Source of the DNA: Micromonospora coerulea
Lineage (GTDB): Bacteria > Actinomycetota > Actinomycetes > Mycobacteriales > Micromonosporaceae
Direction: 5' to 3'
Assembly (NCBI RefSeq): GCF_016598485.1
Contig: NZ_JAEMUW010000017.1
Coordinates: forward strand, 100,036 to 164,035
Length of the DNA: 64,000 nt
Below the pieces are notes generated by a model. It was given only the letters and a program-made list of their open reading frames with translations. It had not been told where the DNA came from and did not search any database. A program made the position numbers and the translations under genes. Shown here in pieces: positions 42,351 to 49,108 of the stretch. Each line of letters opens with the position of its first letter. Positions within the stretch are counted from its first letter, which is position 1.

Positions 42351-42371
42351 GTCCTCCGCCAGGCGGAGGAC
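42351..42371. promoter_or_regulatory. Perfect 10-1-10 palindrome, possible operator
   Basis: GTCCTCCGCC, a central A, then the exact complement. It lies about 30 bp upstream of the 160-residue hypothetical gene and 176 bp before the NAT gene. With only one central base it cannot form a normal terminator loop, so a protein-binding site is more likely. Confidence 0.45.
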
Positions 42372-42532
42372 ATCTTCGCACCAGACCCGGCACGCCTGCT
42401 GCCGAAGGCTGTGTTCGAGCCTTGGGGAACGCTTGTTTGGCGCAGGCTGCCCTTGCCTTTGATGCGATCAGAAGGTCCCCGGCGCAGGGCCCGCGGTCAG
42501 TATCGCGGCGGCGGCCGTCAACGGCGCGCTGC

Positions 42533-42538
42533 TATAAC
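42533..42538 (+). promoter_or_regulatory. -10 element for the arylamine N-acetyltransferase gene
   Basis: TATAAC lies 8 bases before ATG 42547. There is no ribosome binding site between, so transcription probably starts at or next to the ATG and the mRNA is leaderless. Confidence 0.55.
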
Positions 42539-42546
42539 CTCGGCAC

Positions 42547-43461
42547 ATGACCGTGATCTCCCCGACCTCGACCCCGATCCCGGCCCTGACCGTCCCTGCC
42601 GATCCACGCGCGGACGTCGCCGGGTATCTGGGCCGGCTCGGGCTTGAGCGGCCCGCGCGCCCCGACGTGGCGTGGCTGTTCGCCGCTCACCGTGCGCACC
42701 GGGAGCGCATCCCCTACGACACTCTCGAGATCCATCTGGAACGGCCGACCACCGTGGATCCGGTCGAGTCGATCGCCCGGATTGTCCGTGGTGGCGGCGG
42801 ATACTGCTTCCATCTCAACGGCGCATTCGGCACGCTGCTGGCCTGCCTCGGGTACGAGGTGACCCGGCATATCGGCGACGTGCGCGGGCCCGGCCCCGAC
42901 GAGGACGCACCGGGGTTGGATATCAACCATCAGGTGCTGGTGGTGCGCTGCGAGGGCGAGACCTGGTTCGTGGACCTGGGCCTGGTCGACGCGCCGCACG
43001 AGCCGATGCCGCTGCGTGCAGCGGTGAGCCAGCAGGGCCCGTTCACCTACCGACTCGAGCCGTGGGCGGCGCGAGCGGGAGGCTGGCGGTTCGTCCACGA
43101 CGTGCGCGGAGTGTTCTCGTCGATGGTGTTCGCGCCGGAACCGGTGAGCATCGAGGCGTTCGCCGCCGCACACCGGCACCTTTCCACCTCGCCCGATTCC
43201 GGGTTCGTGCGGAAGCTGACATTCGGGCGGCAGGACGAGCGCGGCGTCGACATGCTGCGCGGGCGGGTGCTCGAGCGACTCGACGCGGCCGGGCGGACCC
43301 CGAGGATCCTCGACAGCCAGGGCGAGTGGTTCGCTGTGCTCGCGGACGTTTTTGGGCTGCGGCTGCCGGACGTGGACCGGGACGCGCGCGCCCGGCTGTG
43401 GGTCCGGGTGAGCGCCGCGCACGAGCAGTGGGTGGCCGCTCAGACAGATCAGGTTGCGTAG
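42547..43461 (+). CDS. nat: Arylamine N-acetyltransferase
   Basis: 304 residues. The catalytic triad is clear: Cys in RGGGGYCFHLNG, His in DINHQVLVV and Asp in TWFVDLGL. The N-terminal helical part has RIPYDTLEIHL, usual for the family (P[FY][EQ][NT]). It moves acetyl from acetyl-CoA to arylamines or hydrazines. It is the last chromosomal gene before the integrated element; without the element it would lie next to the 3' end of metH. Confidence 0.93.
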   Translation: MTVISPTSTPIPALTVPADPRADVAGYLGRLGLERPARPDVAWLFAAHRAHRERIPYDTLEIHLERPTTVDPVESIARIVRGGGGYCFHLNGAFGTLLACLGYEVTRHIGDVRGPGPDEDAPGLDINHQVLVVRCEGETWFVDLGLVDAPHEPMPLRAAVSQQGPFTYRLEPWAARAGGWRFVHDVRGVFSSMVFAPEPVSIEAFAAAHRHLSTSPDSGFVRKLTFGRQDERGVDMLRGRVLERLDAAGRTPRILDSQGEWFAVLADVFGLRLPDVDRDARARLWVRVSAAHEQWVAAQTDQVA

Positions 43462-43544
43462 GCCCTGCCCTGCCGGTCATGCGAGCCACATGAGCGTGGA
43501 GACGGCATGATCATGCGAAACAGGGCCCTTCCGGGTGCTCCACC

Positions 43545-43583
43545 GCAGGTCAGAGCACCTGCGGCGATCACTTGGCGTTGAAG
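43545..43583. repeat. Left attachment site (attL)
   Basis: GCAGGTCAGAGCAC (43545-43558) and TTGGCGTTGAAG (43572-43583) recur at 54456-54469 and 54492-54503. On the minus strand the second block reads TTC AAC GCC AAG TGA, the same last four residues (FNAK) and stop position as metH. The spacing between blocks is 13 bases here and 22 at the right end. Confidence 0.75.
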
Positions 43584-43689
43584 AGAACCCGGCAAGTCCG
43601 GGACCTGCGGCGATGGCCCGCATAGGGCCTGTGAGCAGCACAAACGGCGCTCACTGACTTTCAGCAACTTTCGGCGTTTCTCGGTGGCA

Positions 43690-43710
43690 TGTGCCCAAGA
43701 TGTGCCCACC
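43690..43710. repeat. Left pair of GTGCCCA repeats (candidate integrase arm sites)
   Basis: TGTGCCCAAG at 43690 and TGTGCCCACC at 43701, direct repeats at a spacing of 11 bases, about one helical turn. A matching pair lies near the right end at 54411-54431. Such paired repeats inside both ends fit arm-type binding sites for a tyrosine integrase. Confidence 0.5.
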
Positions 43711-43727
43711 GACCCGCCAACGTAGGC

Positions 43728-43764
43728 GGGCCCGGACTCGGAGATTGCAGCTCCGGCCGGGCCC
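43728..43764. terminator. Stem-loop inside the left end of the element
   Basis: GGGCCCGG (43728-43735) pairs with CCGGGCCC (43757-43764), and inside it CGGAG (43739-43743) pairs with CTCCG (43751-43755). It lies 25 bp before the first + strand gene of the element and could insulate it from outside transcription. Confidence 0.45.
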
Positions 43765-43789
43765 TTGATCAGGAAGCGAGTCCTGACCC

Positions 43790-44332
43790 ATGACGAATCT
43801 ACCGTTCAGGCTTCCCGAGTGCGGCCGGCCGGCCGCCGTGCGCATCGAGGCCTTCACCATCGTCGCCGGCCCGCAGCAGGGCTCTCTCGACGCCTCGATC
43901 TACAGCTGCACCGACCACGCCCCGGACGCCGTGACGGCCATCGAGGCGGCCGACATGGAGGCGCACGTCGTGCCGATGGCGCCCGACATCGACCGGGCGT
44001 GCGGAAGCATTCACATCTACCCGACGGGCAACCTGGCCAGCGACGACCGGCACCCGCGCTGGTGCGACCGGAAGGACTGCGAGCGCCGGGGCGAGCACCG
44101 GTCGCCGGCCCGCAACGTCGACACCGGCTCACCCGAGGCGGTCATCGTCGACGTCGCCCTGGTGCAGAACGTCCACCCGGCGGCCGAGCCGCAGATCAGC
44201 TTGACCGGGATCGACGGCGCCGGGGCGGCCGAGCCGGTCGCGGTGCACCTGCTGCTGAGCATCGGCCAGGCTCGGACGCTGCGATACCGGCTGGCGACCC
44301 TGATCGACGCGAGCAAGGGCGGCCACCGGTGA
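43790..44332 (+). CDS. Hypothetical protein of the element, Cys/His-containing
   Basis: 180 residues. HPRWCDRKDCERRGEHRSPA is a Cys-x4-Cys...His stretch that resembles the DUF6907-type proteins often found in actinobacterial mobile elements; this assignment is tentative. The rest is beta-rich (EAVIVDVALVQNVH, PVAVHLLLSIGQARTLRY). GTGA at its end overlaps the next gene's start, so the two are coupled. It is transcribed toward the centre of the element, opposite the structural operon. Confidence 0.65.
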   Translation: MTNLPFRLPECGRPAAVRIEAFTIVAGPQQGSLDASIYSCTDHAPDAVTAIEAADMEAHVVPMAPDIDRACGSIHIYPTGNLASDDRHPRWCDRKDCERRGEHRSPARNVDTGSPEAVIVDVALVQNVHPAAEPQISLTGIDGAGAAEPVAVHLLLSIGQARTLRYRLATLIDASKGGHR

Positions 44333-44691
44333 GCCGCCCGGAGCGCTGGTGGCGTCCGCCGACCACCCGCCGCCCGGCGCAGCGGGCCCGTGCCCGGCGG
44401 ATGTACACCGACAAGGAGCTCGACCAGACGTTCGACGTCGCGTACGAGTGCGGCCAGGTCGCCGAGCGCAAGCGGCAGGAACTCCTCCATGACGGGTTGC
44501 AGCGGCTTGTCGAGGCGGTCAGGGCGGCGGACGACGGCGACCCGGGCCCGATGCAAGAACTCACCCGGCAGTCGCGGGCCGATGACCTGCTCGACCTGGC
44601 TGACGAGGCCGGGGCGACGCCGCTACCGGTCGCCGACCCTGAGCAGCTGGTCGACGAGGTCGAGAGGTTCCTGCGCGGCGAGCAGGACTGA
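44329..44691 (+). CDS. Hypothetical protein of the element
   Basis: 120 residues from GTG 44329, which overlaps the preceding stop (GTGA). The basic N-terminus (RRPAQRARARRMY) is followed by an acidic helical body (LVDEVERFLRGEQD at the end). No family was recognised. It is the second gene of a two-gene unit closed by the strong terminator at 44700-44737. A longer reading upstream is in the wrong frame for the first gene and is rejected. Confidence 0.6.
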   Translation: MSRPERWWRPPTTRRPAQRARARRMYTDKELDQTFDVAYECGQVAERKRQELLHDGLQRLVEAVRAADDGDPGPMQELTRQSRADDLLDLADEAGATPLPVADPEQLVDEVERFLRGEQD

Positions 44692-44699
44692 CCGAAGCC

Positions 44700-44737
44700 G
44701 AAGGGGCGACCGGTGCTTGCCCACCGGTCGCCCCTTC
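44700..44737 (+). terminator. Strong hairpin terminator after the two-gene + strand unit
   Basis: A perfect 16-bp stem (arms 44700-44715 and 44722-44737, starting GAAGGGGCGACC) with a 6-base loop, ending in CCCCTTCTC. It starts 9 bp after the stop at 44691. Confidence 0.85.
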
Positions 44738-44844
44738 TCGCGTCTCAGCGCCGTGGTCGCGGCCCGGCCGGCCCGGTCGGTGCCGGCGGTCCGCCTGGGC
44801 GTGGCTGGCCGGGGTGCCGCACCGGCTCACATCCTCTCGGGTGG

Positions 44845-45098
44845 GTCACGGTAAGTGACCGGAAAAAGATCAACCCGGCGGGGATCTTGCCCCCCGCCGC
44901 CATCAGGGGCATCTCCCCCCGCCGGGCGGGGTGGGGGTCACGCTGGGTGACATACCCCCTGATACCGGAACTGGAATTCCGGAATTAGCGTGACCTGAGC
45001 TCTCGGGGAGAGGCGCCCTGACCGGCGCGGGGGTCAAGCTGCCTCCCGGCCTGGATTTTTGATCATGGCCGGTCACGCTCCCGGTCACGTCACGTCAC
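44845..45098. repeat. Non-coding repeat region with GTCAC/GTGAC motifs (candidate origin or regulatory site)
   Basis: GTCAC-5-GTGAC occurs at 44845-44859 and again at 44937-44951, and four GTCAC units lie at 45072-45098 (three of them in tandem). CCGGAA...TTCCGG at 44965-44982 is a further inverted repeat. An AT-rich GATTTTTGATCAT lies at 45053-45065, rare in this DNA. The whole 44738-45255 stretch has no convincing gene. This is how iteron origins look, but a promoter/operator region is possible. Confidence 0.5.
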
Positions 45099-45255
45099 GG
45101 TGAGGGCCATCGGCCCGGTGCGGTGGCGCAGCTCGGATCAGGGCGGCGAAAGGAAGGGACCGCTCCCCGGCTTCGTCCCCAGCTCGCATCGCCCTGTGGT
45201 GCCGAACCGGCAGGGCCTGGGTGACGTTGACGCGCACTGCACCGGGCCGGCGCCC

Positions 45256-45702
45256 TTACTCGTCGCCGAACAGCGAGCGGTACTCGTCGTCGGTCAGGAG
45301 ACCGGCGCTGGCGGCGATGGGCTCCTGCTCTGCCTGCTCCGCTAGCCGGGCCTCGAGCGCGGCGTCCTGCTCGGCGTAGACCTGCTCGCGGGTCGGCCCG
45401 TAGACCGCACGCAGCAGGGCGTCGGTGCGCGGCGTGCCGGATGTGGCAGCGGCGGCAGCAGCGGCACGGGTAGGCACCGTGCCGGGCGGGGCCTGCTGGG
45501 CTGAGGCGTAGACCGGGTGCAGTTGTCGGATCTCCTCCACCACCCGGCTCTGCGCCGTGTCGCCCCCGGATGCCTCGATGTGCTGCCGTTCGCGGTCCAG
45601 CTTGCCGCGCCAGTGCTCGGCCCGTTCGGGGCGGAAGCGGCCGGTACGCACAGCCCAGCCGATCCAGTCTTCGCCGGGCAGTAGGAAGTTGTCAGCCATC
45701 AT
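45256..45702 (-). CDS. Hypothetical phage-type protein at the end of the operon
   Basis: 148 residues from ATG 45702, overlapping the protease stop (ATGA; a second ATG is in tandem). LLPGEDWIGWAVRTGRFRPERAEHW at the N-terminus and LLTDDEYRSLFGDE at the end flank an Ala-rich middle with a long helix (ALEARLAEQAEQEPIAA). It resembles small proteins that follow the protease in actinophage head-gene clusters, but a family could not be named. It is the last gene of the operon. Confidence 0.6.
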   Translation of the reverse strand: MMADNFLLPGEDWIGWAVRTGRFRPERAEHWRGKLDRERQHIEASGGDTAQSRVVEEIRQLHPVYASAQQAPPGTVPTRAAAAAAATSGTPRTDALLRAVYGPTREQVYAEQDAALEARLAEQAEQEPIAASAGLLTDDEYRSLFGDE

Positions 45703-46577
45703 CGCCTCCGCCGGCCGTAGGTGGGCGGGAACAGACCGGCGTACTCGTCCCGCTCCTCGTCTTCGGCGCCCGTGTCGTAGCCGGAGGCCATCACCGGGAT
45801 CGTGTTCTTCGCCAGCGCGAGGATCGCCGACCGGGTGCCGGACGGGTCCAGGTCCCACAGTCGCGCCAGGTTCGGCTTCTGCGCCGGCGAGATCCGGCCG
45901 TCCTTCACGGCCTGGGCCAGGAACTGATCCCGCTCTGCGGTGACTGCTGTCGCGGCCTGAGCTTCGAGGAACTGCATCCGCTCCTGGTGCTCGGCCCAGG
46001 TGGCGGCGTCGATGGTGATCGAGCTGGGCGCCTCCTCCGGCTCGGGCGTCTGCTGGGTGTCTTCCGGGTCCACGTCGACCCCTTCCACTGGTTCGTCCGC
46101 CCCTGGGGCGGTGGCGATGATGCGTTGCGCGGCCGACGCCGCGAGCGCCACCTTCAGGTCACGCAGGCTGCGGATGTTGCGCACGGCCGGCGGGGCGACG
46201 CCGAGCAGCGCAAGCCCGGTCAGGACCAGCTGGTACGTCTTCCCGTCGTGCTCGAAGTTCGACCAGCCCTCGATGGAGCGGTTCGGCCAGCGTTTCGGCG
46301 CGGCGGCGGCGAGCCATTGCGGCATGTCGGTCAGGTCGCCGAGCAGCACCGGGCCGCGGTCGTCTTCGGCGTAGCGGATGTTCCGCACGCTCCCGAAACT
46401 CGGCTCTCCGGAGAACCGGTCGTCCCGGTGGCCGAGCTTGACCGGGATGGCCTGCTCTCCGGTGGCGGCGAAGAACTGCGCCGCGTCCTTGAGGTGGTCG
46501 ACGGTGAACTCCGTCTTGCCGGTCGCCAGCGGCCAGGTGCCGGGGCGGGCCAGCTCGACGCCGGGCAGGTCAGCCAT
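45699..46577 (-). CDS. Phage protease with C-terminal scaffold-like region (Mu-like gpI type)
   Basis: 292 residues. IPVKLGHRDDRFSGEPSFGSVRNIR holds the conserved GH and the GEPxFGxV block of Mu-like head proteases; PNRSIEGW supplies the likely nucleophile Ser, and LTGLALLGVAPPAVRNI the PPAV block. After residue about 170 the chain turns acidic and helical (WAEHQERMQFLEAQ), as in fused protease-scaffold proteins. Such a protease cuts the scaffold and head proteins as phage capsids mature. A major capsid gene does not follow. Confidence 0.75.
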   Translation of the reverse strand: MADLPGVELARPGTWPLATGKTEFTVDHLKDAAQFFAATGEQAIPVKLGHRDDRFSGEPSFGSVRNIRYAEDDRGPVLLGDLTDMPQWLAAAAPKRWPNRSIEGWSNFEHDGKTYQLVLTGLALLGVAPPAVRNIRSLRDLKVALAASAAQRIIATAPGADEPVEGVDVDPEDTQQTPEPEEAPSSITIDAATWAEHQERMQFLEAQAATAVTAERDQFLAQAVKDGRISPAQKPNLARLWDLDPSGTRSAILALAKNTIPVMASGYDTGAEDEERDEYAGLFPPTYGRRRR

Positions 46578-46779
46578 CGACGACCTCTAGGAAGCCTTCG
46601 GCGAGCAGGCGCTCGATGTCGTCGGGGTGCACGTCCGTGGGCAGGACAGCGTTCTCGTAGTAGCCGAACTGGGTCCAGGCGGATGCGCGCCCGCGGGCGT
46701 TCGGGAACATGTTCCCGGCGACGCGGACGTTCACCATCGGCTTGATCACCCGGTAGCGCTTGGGCGTGGTGTCGCTCAT
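46570..46779 (-). CDS. Small phage-type hypothetical protein
   Basis: 69 residues from ATG 46779, overlapping the previous stop (ATGA). KRYRVIKPMVNVRVAGNMFP and HPDDIERLLAEGFLEVVDG form a short basic half and an acidic half. It sits between the decoration-like and the protease genes and overlaps the protease start by 8 bp. No family was recognised; in head-gene clusters such small proteins often belong to the capsid or its assembly. Confidence 0.6.
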   Translation of the reverse strand: MSDTTPKRYRVIKPMVNVRVAGNMFPNARGRASAWTQFGYYENAVLPTDVHPDDIERLLAEGFLEVVDG

Positions 46780-47174
46780 AGCGTCACCGTCCACCGCACG
46801 GTCTGGCCGTTCGACACGGTGTCCAGCGCCGTACCGATGATCTTCTCAAAGGTGTTGGCGCCGATCGTGGCCACGGTGCCTGCGGCGCCGGAGACGAGCT
46901 TGGTGCCAGCGGTGATGCCACCCGACGCCGTGCTCGACCAGACGCCACCGGGGGCGAACATGGTTACCGGCGCGCCGCTGGCCGCGCCGCTGATCGCGAT
47001 GCCGACGACGGCCGCGCTGGCCGCGCCGGCCGGGCCGACGGTGCCGCTGCCGGTGACCGCCAGGACTTGGTCGGCGGTGATTGTCGCCGAGGCGGTCAGA
47101 CCCGAGTAGACGTTCTCGACGCCCTCGTGCAGATGGTTGGCGTGGCGGACGATCCACGCGGAGGCAACGGGCAT
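46776..47174 (-). CDS. Capsid decoration-like protein (DUF2190-type)
   Basis: 132 residues. TITADQVLAVTGSGTVGPAG, then GIAISGAASGAPVTMFAPGG and GTKLVSGAAGTVATI make a Gly/Ala/Thr/Val-rich beta structure typical of DUF2190 head-decoration proteins (VxVxxxG repeats). Such proteins stud the outside of phage heads. ATG 47174 overlaps the previous stop (TGATG). It lies with the protease and small ORFs but without a major capsid gene. Confidence 0.65.
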   Translation of the reverse strand: MPVASAWIVRHANHLHEGVENVYSGLTASATITADQVLAVTGSGTVGPAGAASAAVVGIAISGAASGAPVTMFAPGGVWSSTASGGITAGTKLVSGAAGTVATIGANTFEKIIGTALDTVSNGQTVRWTVTL

Positions 47175-47491
47175 CAGGCACCTTTCTCGATGAGCCAGAC
47201 GCGGCCGACGTGGCGAGCCGGCAGGGTGCCGGCCGCGCACCGTTTGCGCACTGCGCGGGGCGTGATTCCCAGCCTCTGCGCGGCATCGGCGACGCACTCG
47301 TACCGTCCCAGCGCGGGCACCGGAGTGTCTACTTTGGTGCCGTTTGCGGAACAGGCGGCGTCCAGCTCGGCGAACGCCTGGACGATGTCTTCCGGTAGCG
47401 GCCGGCCGTTGCGCCGCGGCGCGGCCAGGGTGAGCACCTTCCGCAGCGCAATCGTGCACAACTCGGCGGTGCGGGGCGAGACCGTGCTCAC
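47174..47491 (-). CDS. HTH-type DNA-binding small protein
   Basis: 105 residues. The C-terminal half is a helix-turn-helix/wing: ECVADAAQRLGITPRAVRKR then CAAGTLPARHVGRVWLI, resembling excisionase/MerR-type modules or small terminase-like HTHs. The N-terminal half is helical. GTG 47491 overlaps the preceding stop (GTGA). Its place just before the head-like genes would suit a small terminase subunit, but similarity is to HTH folds only. Confidence 0.6.
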   Translation of the reverse strand: MSTVSPRTAELCTIALRKVLTLAAPRRNGRPLPEDIVQAFAELDAACSANGTKVDTPVPALGRYECVADAAQRLGITPRAVRKRCAAGTLPARHVGRVWLIEKGA

Positions 47492-47739
47492 GGCAACCCT
47501 GCCTCCCGCCGGGCCGTAGCCAGGCCCTGCCGCCGGAGGTACTCCGGCCCGTGCAGCTTGAAGTTGTCACGAAAGGTCGCGACCAACAGATTGAACGCCT
47601 CCCGACGGTGCGCCGGGACCGTTTCGGCGAAGGCGGCGATGACGTCCGGGTCGGAATCGCCGAGCGTGATTTCCGCCGCAGCGCCGAGCGCGGCCCGCAT
47701 GACCGCCGTGGTCTCGTCGTTGTTCGTGGAGTCGGTCAT
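47488..47739 (-). CDS. Small hypothetical protein of the element
   Basis: 83 residues from ATG 47739 (GGAGAG upstream). TTAVMRAALGAAAEITLGDSDPD and FRDNFKLHGPEYLRRQGLATA form an acidic N-terminal half and a basic end. No family was recognised. The same frame stays open upstream as far as 47859, so a -1 shift in the preceding ORF at 47836-47842 would fuse the two proteins. Confidence 0.6.
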   Translation of the reverse strand: MTDSTNNDETTAVMRAALGAAAEITLGDSDPDVIAAFAETVPAHRREAFNLLVATFRDNFKLHGPEYLRRQGLATARREAGLP

Positions 47740-47921
47740 GGTTGCTCTCCTCTGAAATGTGGAACCCGTACATCCTGCGAGACCCCTGCGTCGGGGGTCC
47801 CAGCGGTCGGCCCTGCCGAAGATTCGGCGGCCCCGAAAAAAAGGGGTCCTTGGTGCCACGGCAAAAAGTCAGGGGCGTCGGGGGTCCGGCTCTCCGCCCG
47901 GCTGGATTTTCTGGCGATCAT
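47736..47921 (-). CDS. Small ORF linked by ATGA overlaps on both sides
   Basis: 61 residues from ATG 47921, which overlaps the preceding stop (ATGA), and ending in a stop that overlaps the next start (ATGA). PDAPDFLPWHQGPLFFGAAE contains the TTTTTTTC run. No family was recognised and codon use is less biased than in neighbours. The double overlap is the main reason to treat it as real; without it the two flanking genes would have a 178-bp gap. Confidence 0.5.
   Translation of the reverse strand: MIARKSSRAESRTPDAPDFLPWHQGPLFFGAAESSAGPTAGTPDAGVSQDVRVPHFRGEQP
47815..47843 (-). other. Candidate -1 ribosomal frameshift signal
   Basis: In the 61-codon ORF the frame is CTT TTT TTC, giving the slippery heptamer T TTT TTC (47842-47835 region). 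Six bases later GCCGAATCTTCGGC (47828-47815) forms a hairpin. The -1 frame is open straight through the next gene's ATG at 47739. Confidence 0.4.
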
Positions 47922-48052
47922 CGGGTCACTCCGGAGAGCAGGGCCCGGGCGTCGCGAAGTCGGGTCAGCGCCGCGTCGAGATCGCGGCGGACGGCGGCCA
48001 GGTCGGCGCGCAGCTGCCGCACCGAGTCCGCGAGTCCGGCGGCCGGGGTCAC
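47918..48052 (-). CDS. Very small coiled-coil ORF
   Basis: 44 residues from GTG 48052, overlapping the preceding stop (GTGA), with its own stop overlapping the next start (ATGA). VRQLRADLAAVRRDLDAALTRLRDA in short form is one amphipathic helix with heptad pattern. No family can be assigned at this size. It is supported by the overlap at both ends and by consistent codon bias. Confidence 0.5.
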   Translation of the reverse strand: MTPAAGLADSVRQLRADLAAVRRDLDAALTRLRDARALLSGVTR

Positions 48053-48414
48053 GACGTCACCGGCGTGTCGGTGGCGGTGACCGGGCAGGGCACGCTGTGC
48101 AGCACCACCGCGGTCCACTCGCCGTCCGGCTCGACGTGGACACCGAGACCACCGGCGCAGTCCGCGCACGGCGTCAGCTTGGCGAGAGCGGCGGTCAGCT
48201 CGGTGGCGCGAATCAGGGTGTGCCCGCTGGCCAGGTGATCGGCGAGCCCGCGCAGCCGGCTACGGAGACGCCCCAGCGTCATTGGGTCCGGCCACGGGGT
48301 CGCCCGTGGGTCCGCCGCTTCGTAGAGCAGGTCAGCGGCACGTTCGATCAGCTCTGAGTCGCTGAGGTCCAGGGCGTCAGGCATGCGCGTGGTAGCTCCG
48401 TCCTTGTGAGTCAC
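48049..48414 (-). CDS. Hypothetical protein of the element with CxxC pair
   Basis: 121 residues from GTG 48414, overlapping the preceding stop (GTGA); ATG 48384 is a less well-placed alternative. SELIERAADLLYEAADP and RLRSRLRGLADHLASGHTL are helical; TPCADCAGGLGVHVEPDGEW gives a zinc-ribbon-like CxxC. No family was recognised. It is one of several small proteins between the DUF3987 gene and the head-like genes. Confidence 0.55.
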   Translation of the reverse strand: MTHKDGATTRMPDALDLSDSELIERAADLLYEAADPRATPWPDPMTLGRLRSRLRGLADHLASGHTLIRATELTAALAKLTPCADCAGGLGVHVEPDGEWTAVVLHSVPCPVTATDTPVTS

Positions 48415-48902
48415 GCCGCCTCCGGCCCGTCCGCCGCCGGCTTGGCCGTGCCCGGGTCGCCGAGCACCACGTTGCCCTGGGCGGGCGCGCGGCGCCGGAG
48501 TCCACGGTGGCCGAGCACCCGGGCCTGCTGGCGGTGCTGCTCGCACGCGCCGTCCTCAGCGCCCCGACAGCAGGGCGGCACCTTCTCGGGTCGCGGGTTG
48601 CTCGGCCGGTGCTCTTCACAGCGCCAGCCGCACGGGTAGAGCCGCGCGGGAGCGGTGCCGCACGGGGTGACTCCGGCACCGCATCGGCCCGGCTGGACGG
48701 CAGGCGGGTTGGGCGCAGCGGGCAGCACACGGGCGGGCTGCTCTGCGGCGGGGACTGCGGGCCGCTCGTCGGCGGGCGGCACTGGCTGGCGGGCGTCGGG
48801 ACCTCTCCAGTACGTCGGCGAGTGCGGGCAGAGCTGGCAGGCGAGGACCAGCGGGCCGCCGGCGGTACCGGGGATCCGCTGGCCGCAGCAAGTGGTCGTC
48901 AT
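48411..48902 (-). CDS. Cys-rich hypothetical protein of the element
   Basis: 163 residues from ATG 48902, overlapping the preceding stop (ATGA). TTTCCGQRIPG and LACQLCPHSP form an N-terminal CxxC...C group; further cysteines (PCGWRCEEHRP, PPCCRGAEDGACEQH) suggest several metal sites. A Pro/Ala-rich linker separates them. No family was recognised. Zinc-binding DNA- or RNA-related roles are common for such proteins in mobile elements, but none is shown. Confidence 0.55.
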   Translation of the reverse strand: MTTTCCGQRIPGTAGGPLVLACQLCPHSPTYWRGPDARQPVPPADERPAVPAAEQPARVLPAAPNPPAVQPGRCGAGVTPCGTAPARLYPCGWRCEEHRPSNPRPEKVPPCCRGAEDGACEQHRQQARVLGHRGLRRRAPAQGNVVLGDPGTAKPAADGPEAA

Positions 48903-49108
48903 CGGGTCCGCCCCTCCATGGCTCGGTAGGTGGGGCACCAGTCGTCGTGGTGAATGGCGATGCTGTGCATGTCGGGTCCGTAGTGGTCGGCCCGGACGAC
49001 CTGGTAGGCGTCGCAGGTGTTGCACCCGCCGGGGACGCGGGCGCCGTCCTGGGCACGGATCAGCGCCGAGGCGGGGTTGGTGGGTCGGATCTTCTTCCGG
49101 TTGCTCAC
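48899..49108 (-). CDS. Small Cys/His-containing protein of the element
   Basis: 69 residues from GTG 49108, overlapping the preceding stop (GTGA). A basic start (SNRKKIRPTNP) leads to GGCNTCDAYQVVRADHYGPD and IHHDDWCPTYRAM, a set of Cys and His that may bind zinc. No family was recognised. It lies between the DUF3987 gene and the Cys-rich 163-residue protein, all overlapping by 4 bp. Confidence 0.55.
   Translation of the reverse strand: MSNRKKIRPTNPASALIRAQDGARVPGGCNTCDAYQVVRADHYGPDMHSIAIHHDDWCPTYRAMEGRTR

Noticed and set aside
43545..43790. tRNA gene as integration site
   Set aside because: No cloverleaf could be built; the repeated sequence is the 3' end of metH.
45072..45098. CRISPR array from the GTCAC repeats
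   Set aside because: Repeat units are 5 bases and partly tandem, with no spacers of even length and no cas genes nearby.
44903..45345. Small ORFs in the repeat region on both strands
   Set aside because: They run through the GTCAC repeats, lack ribosome binding sites, and have unstructured Pro/Gly-rich composition.
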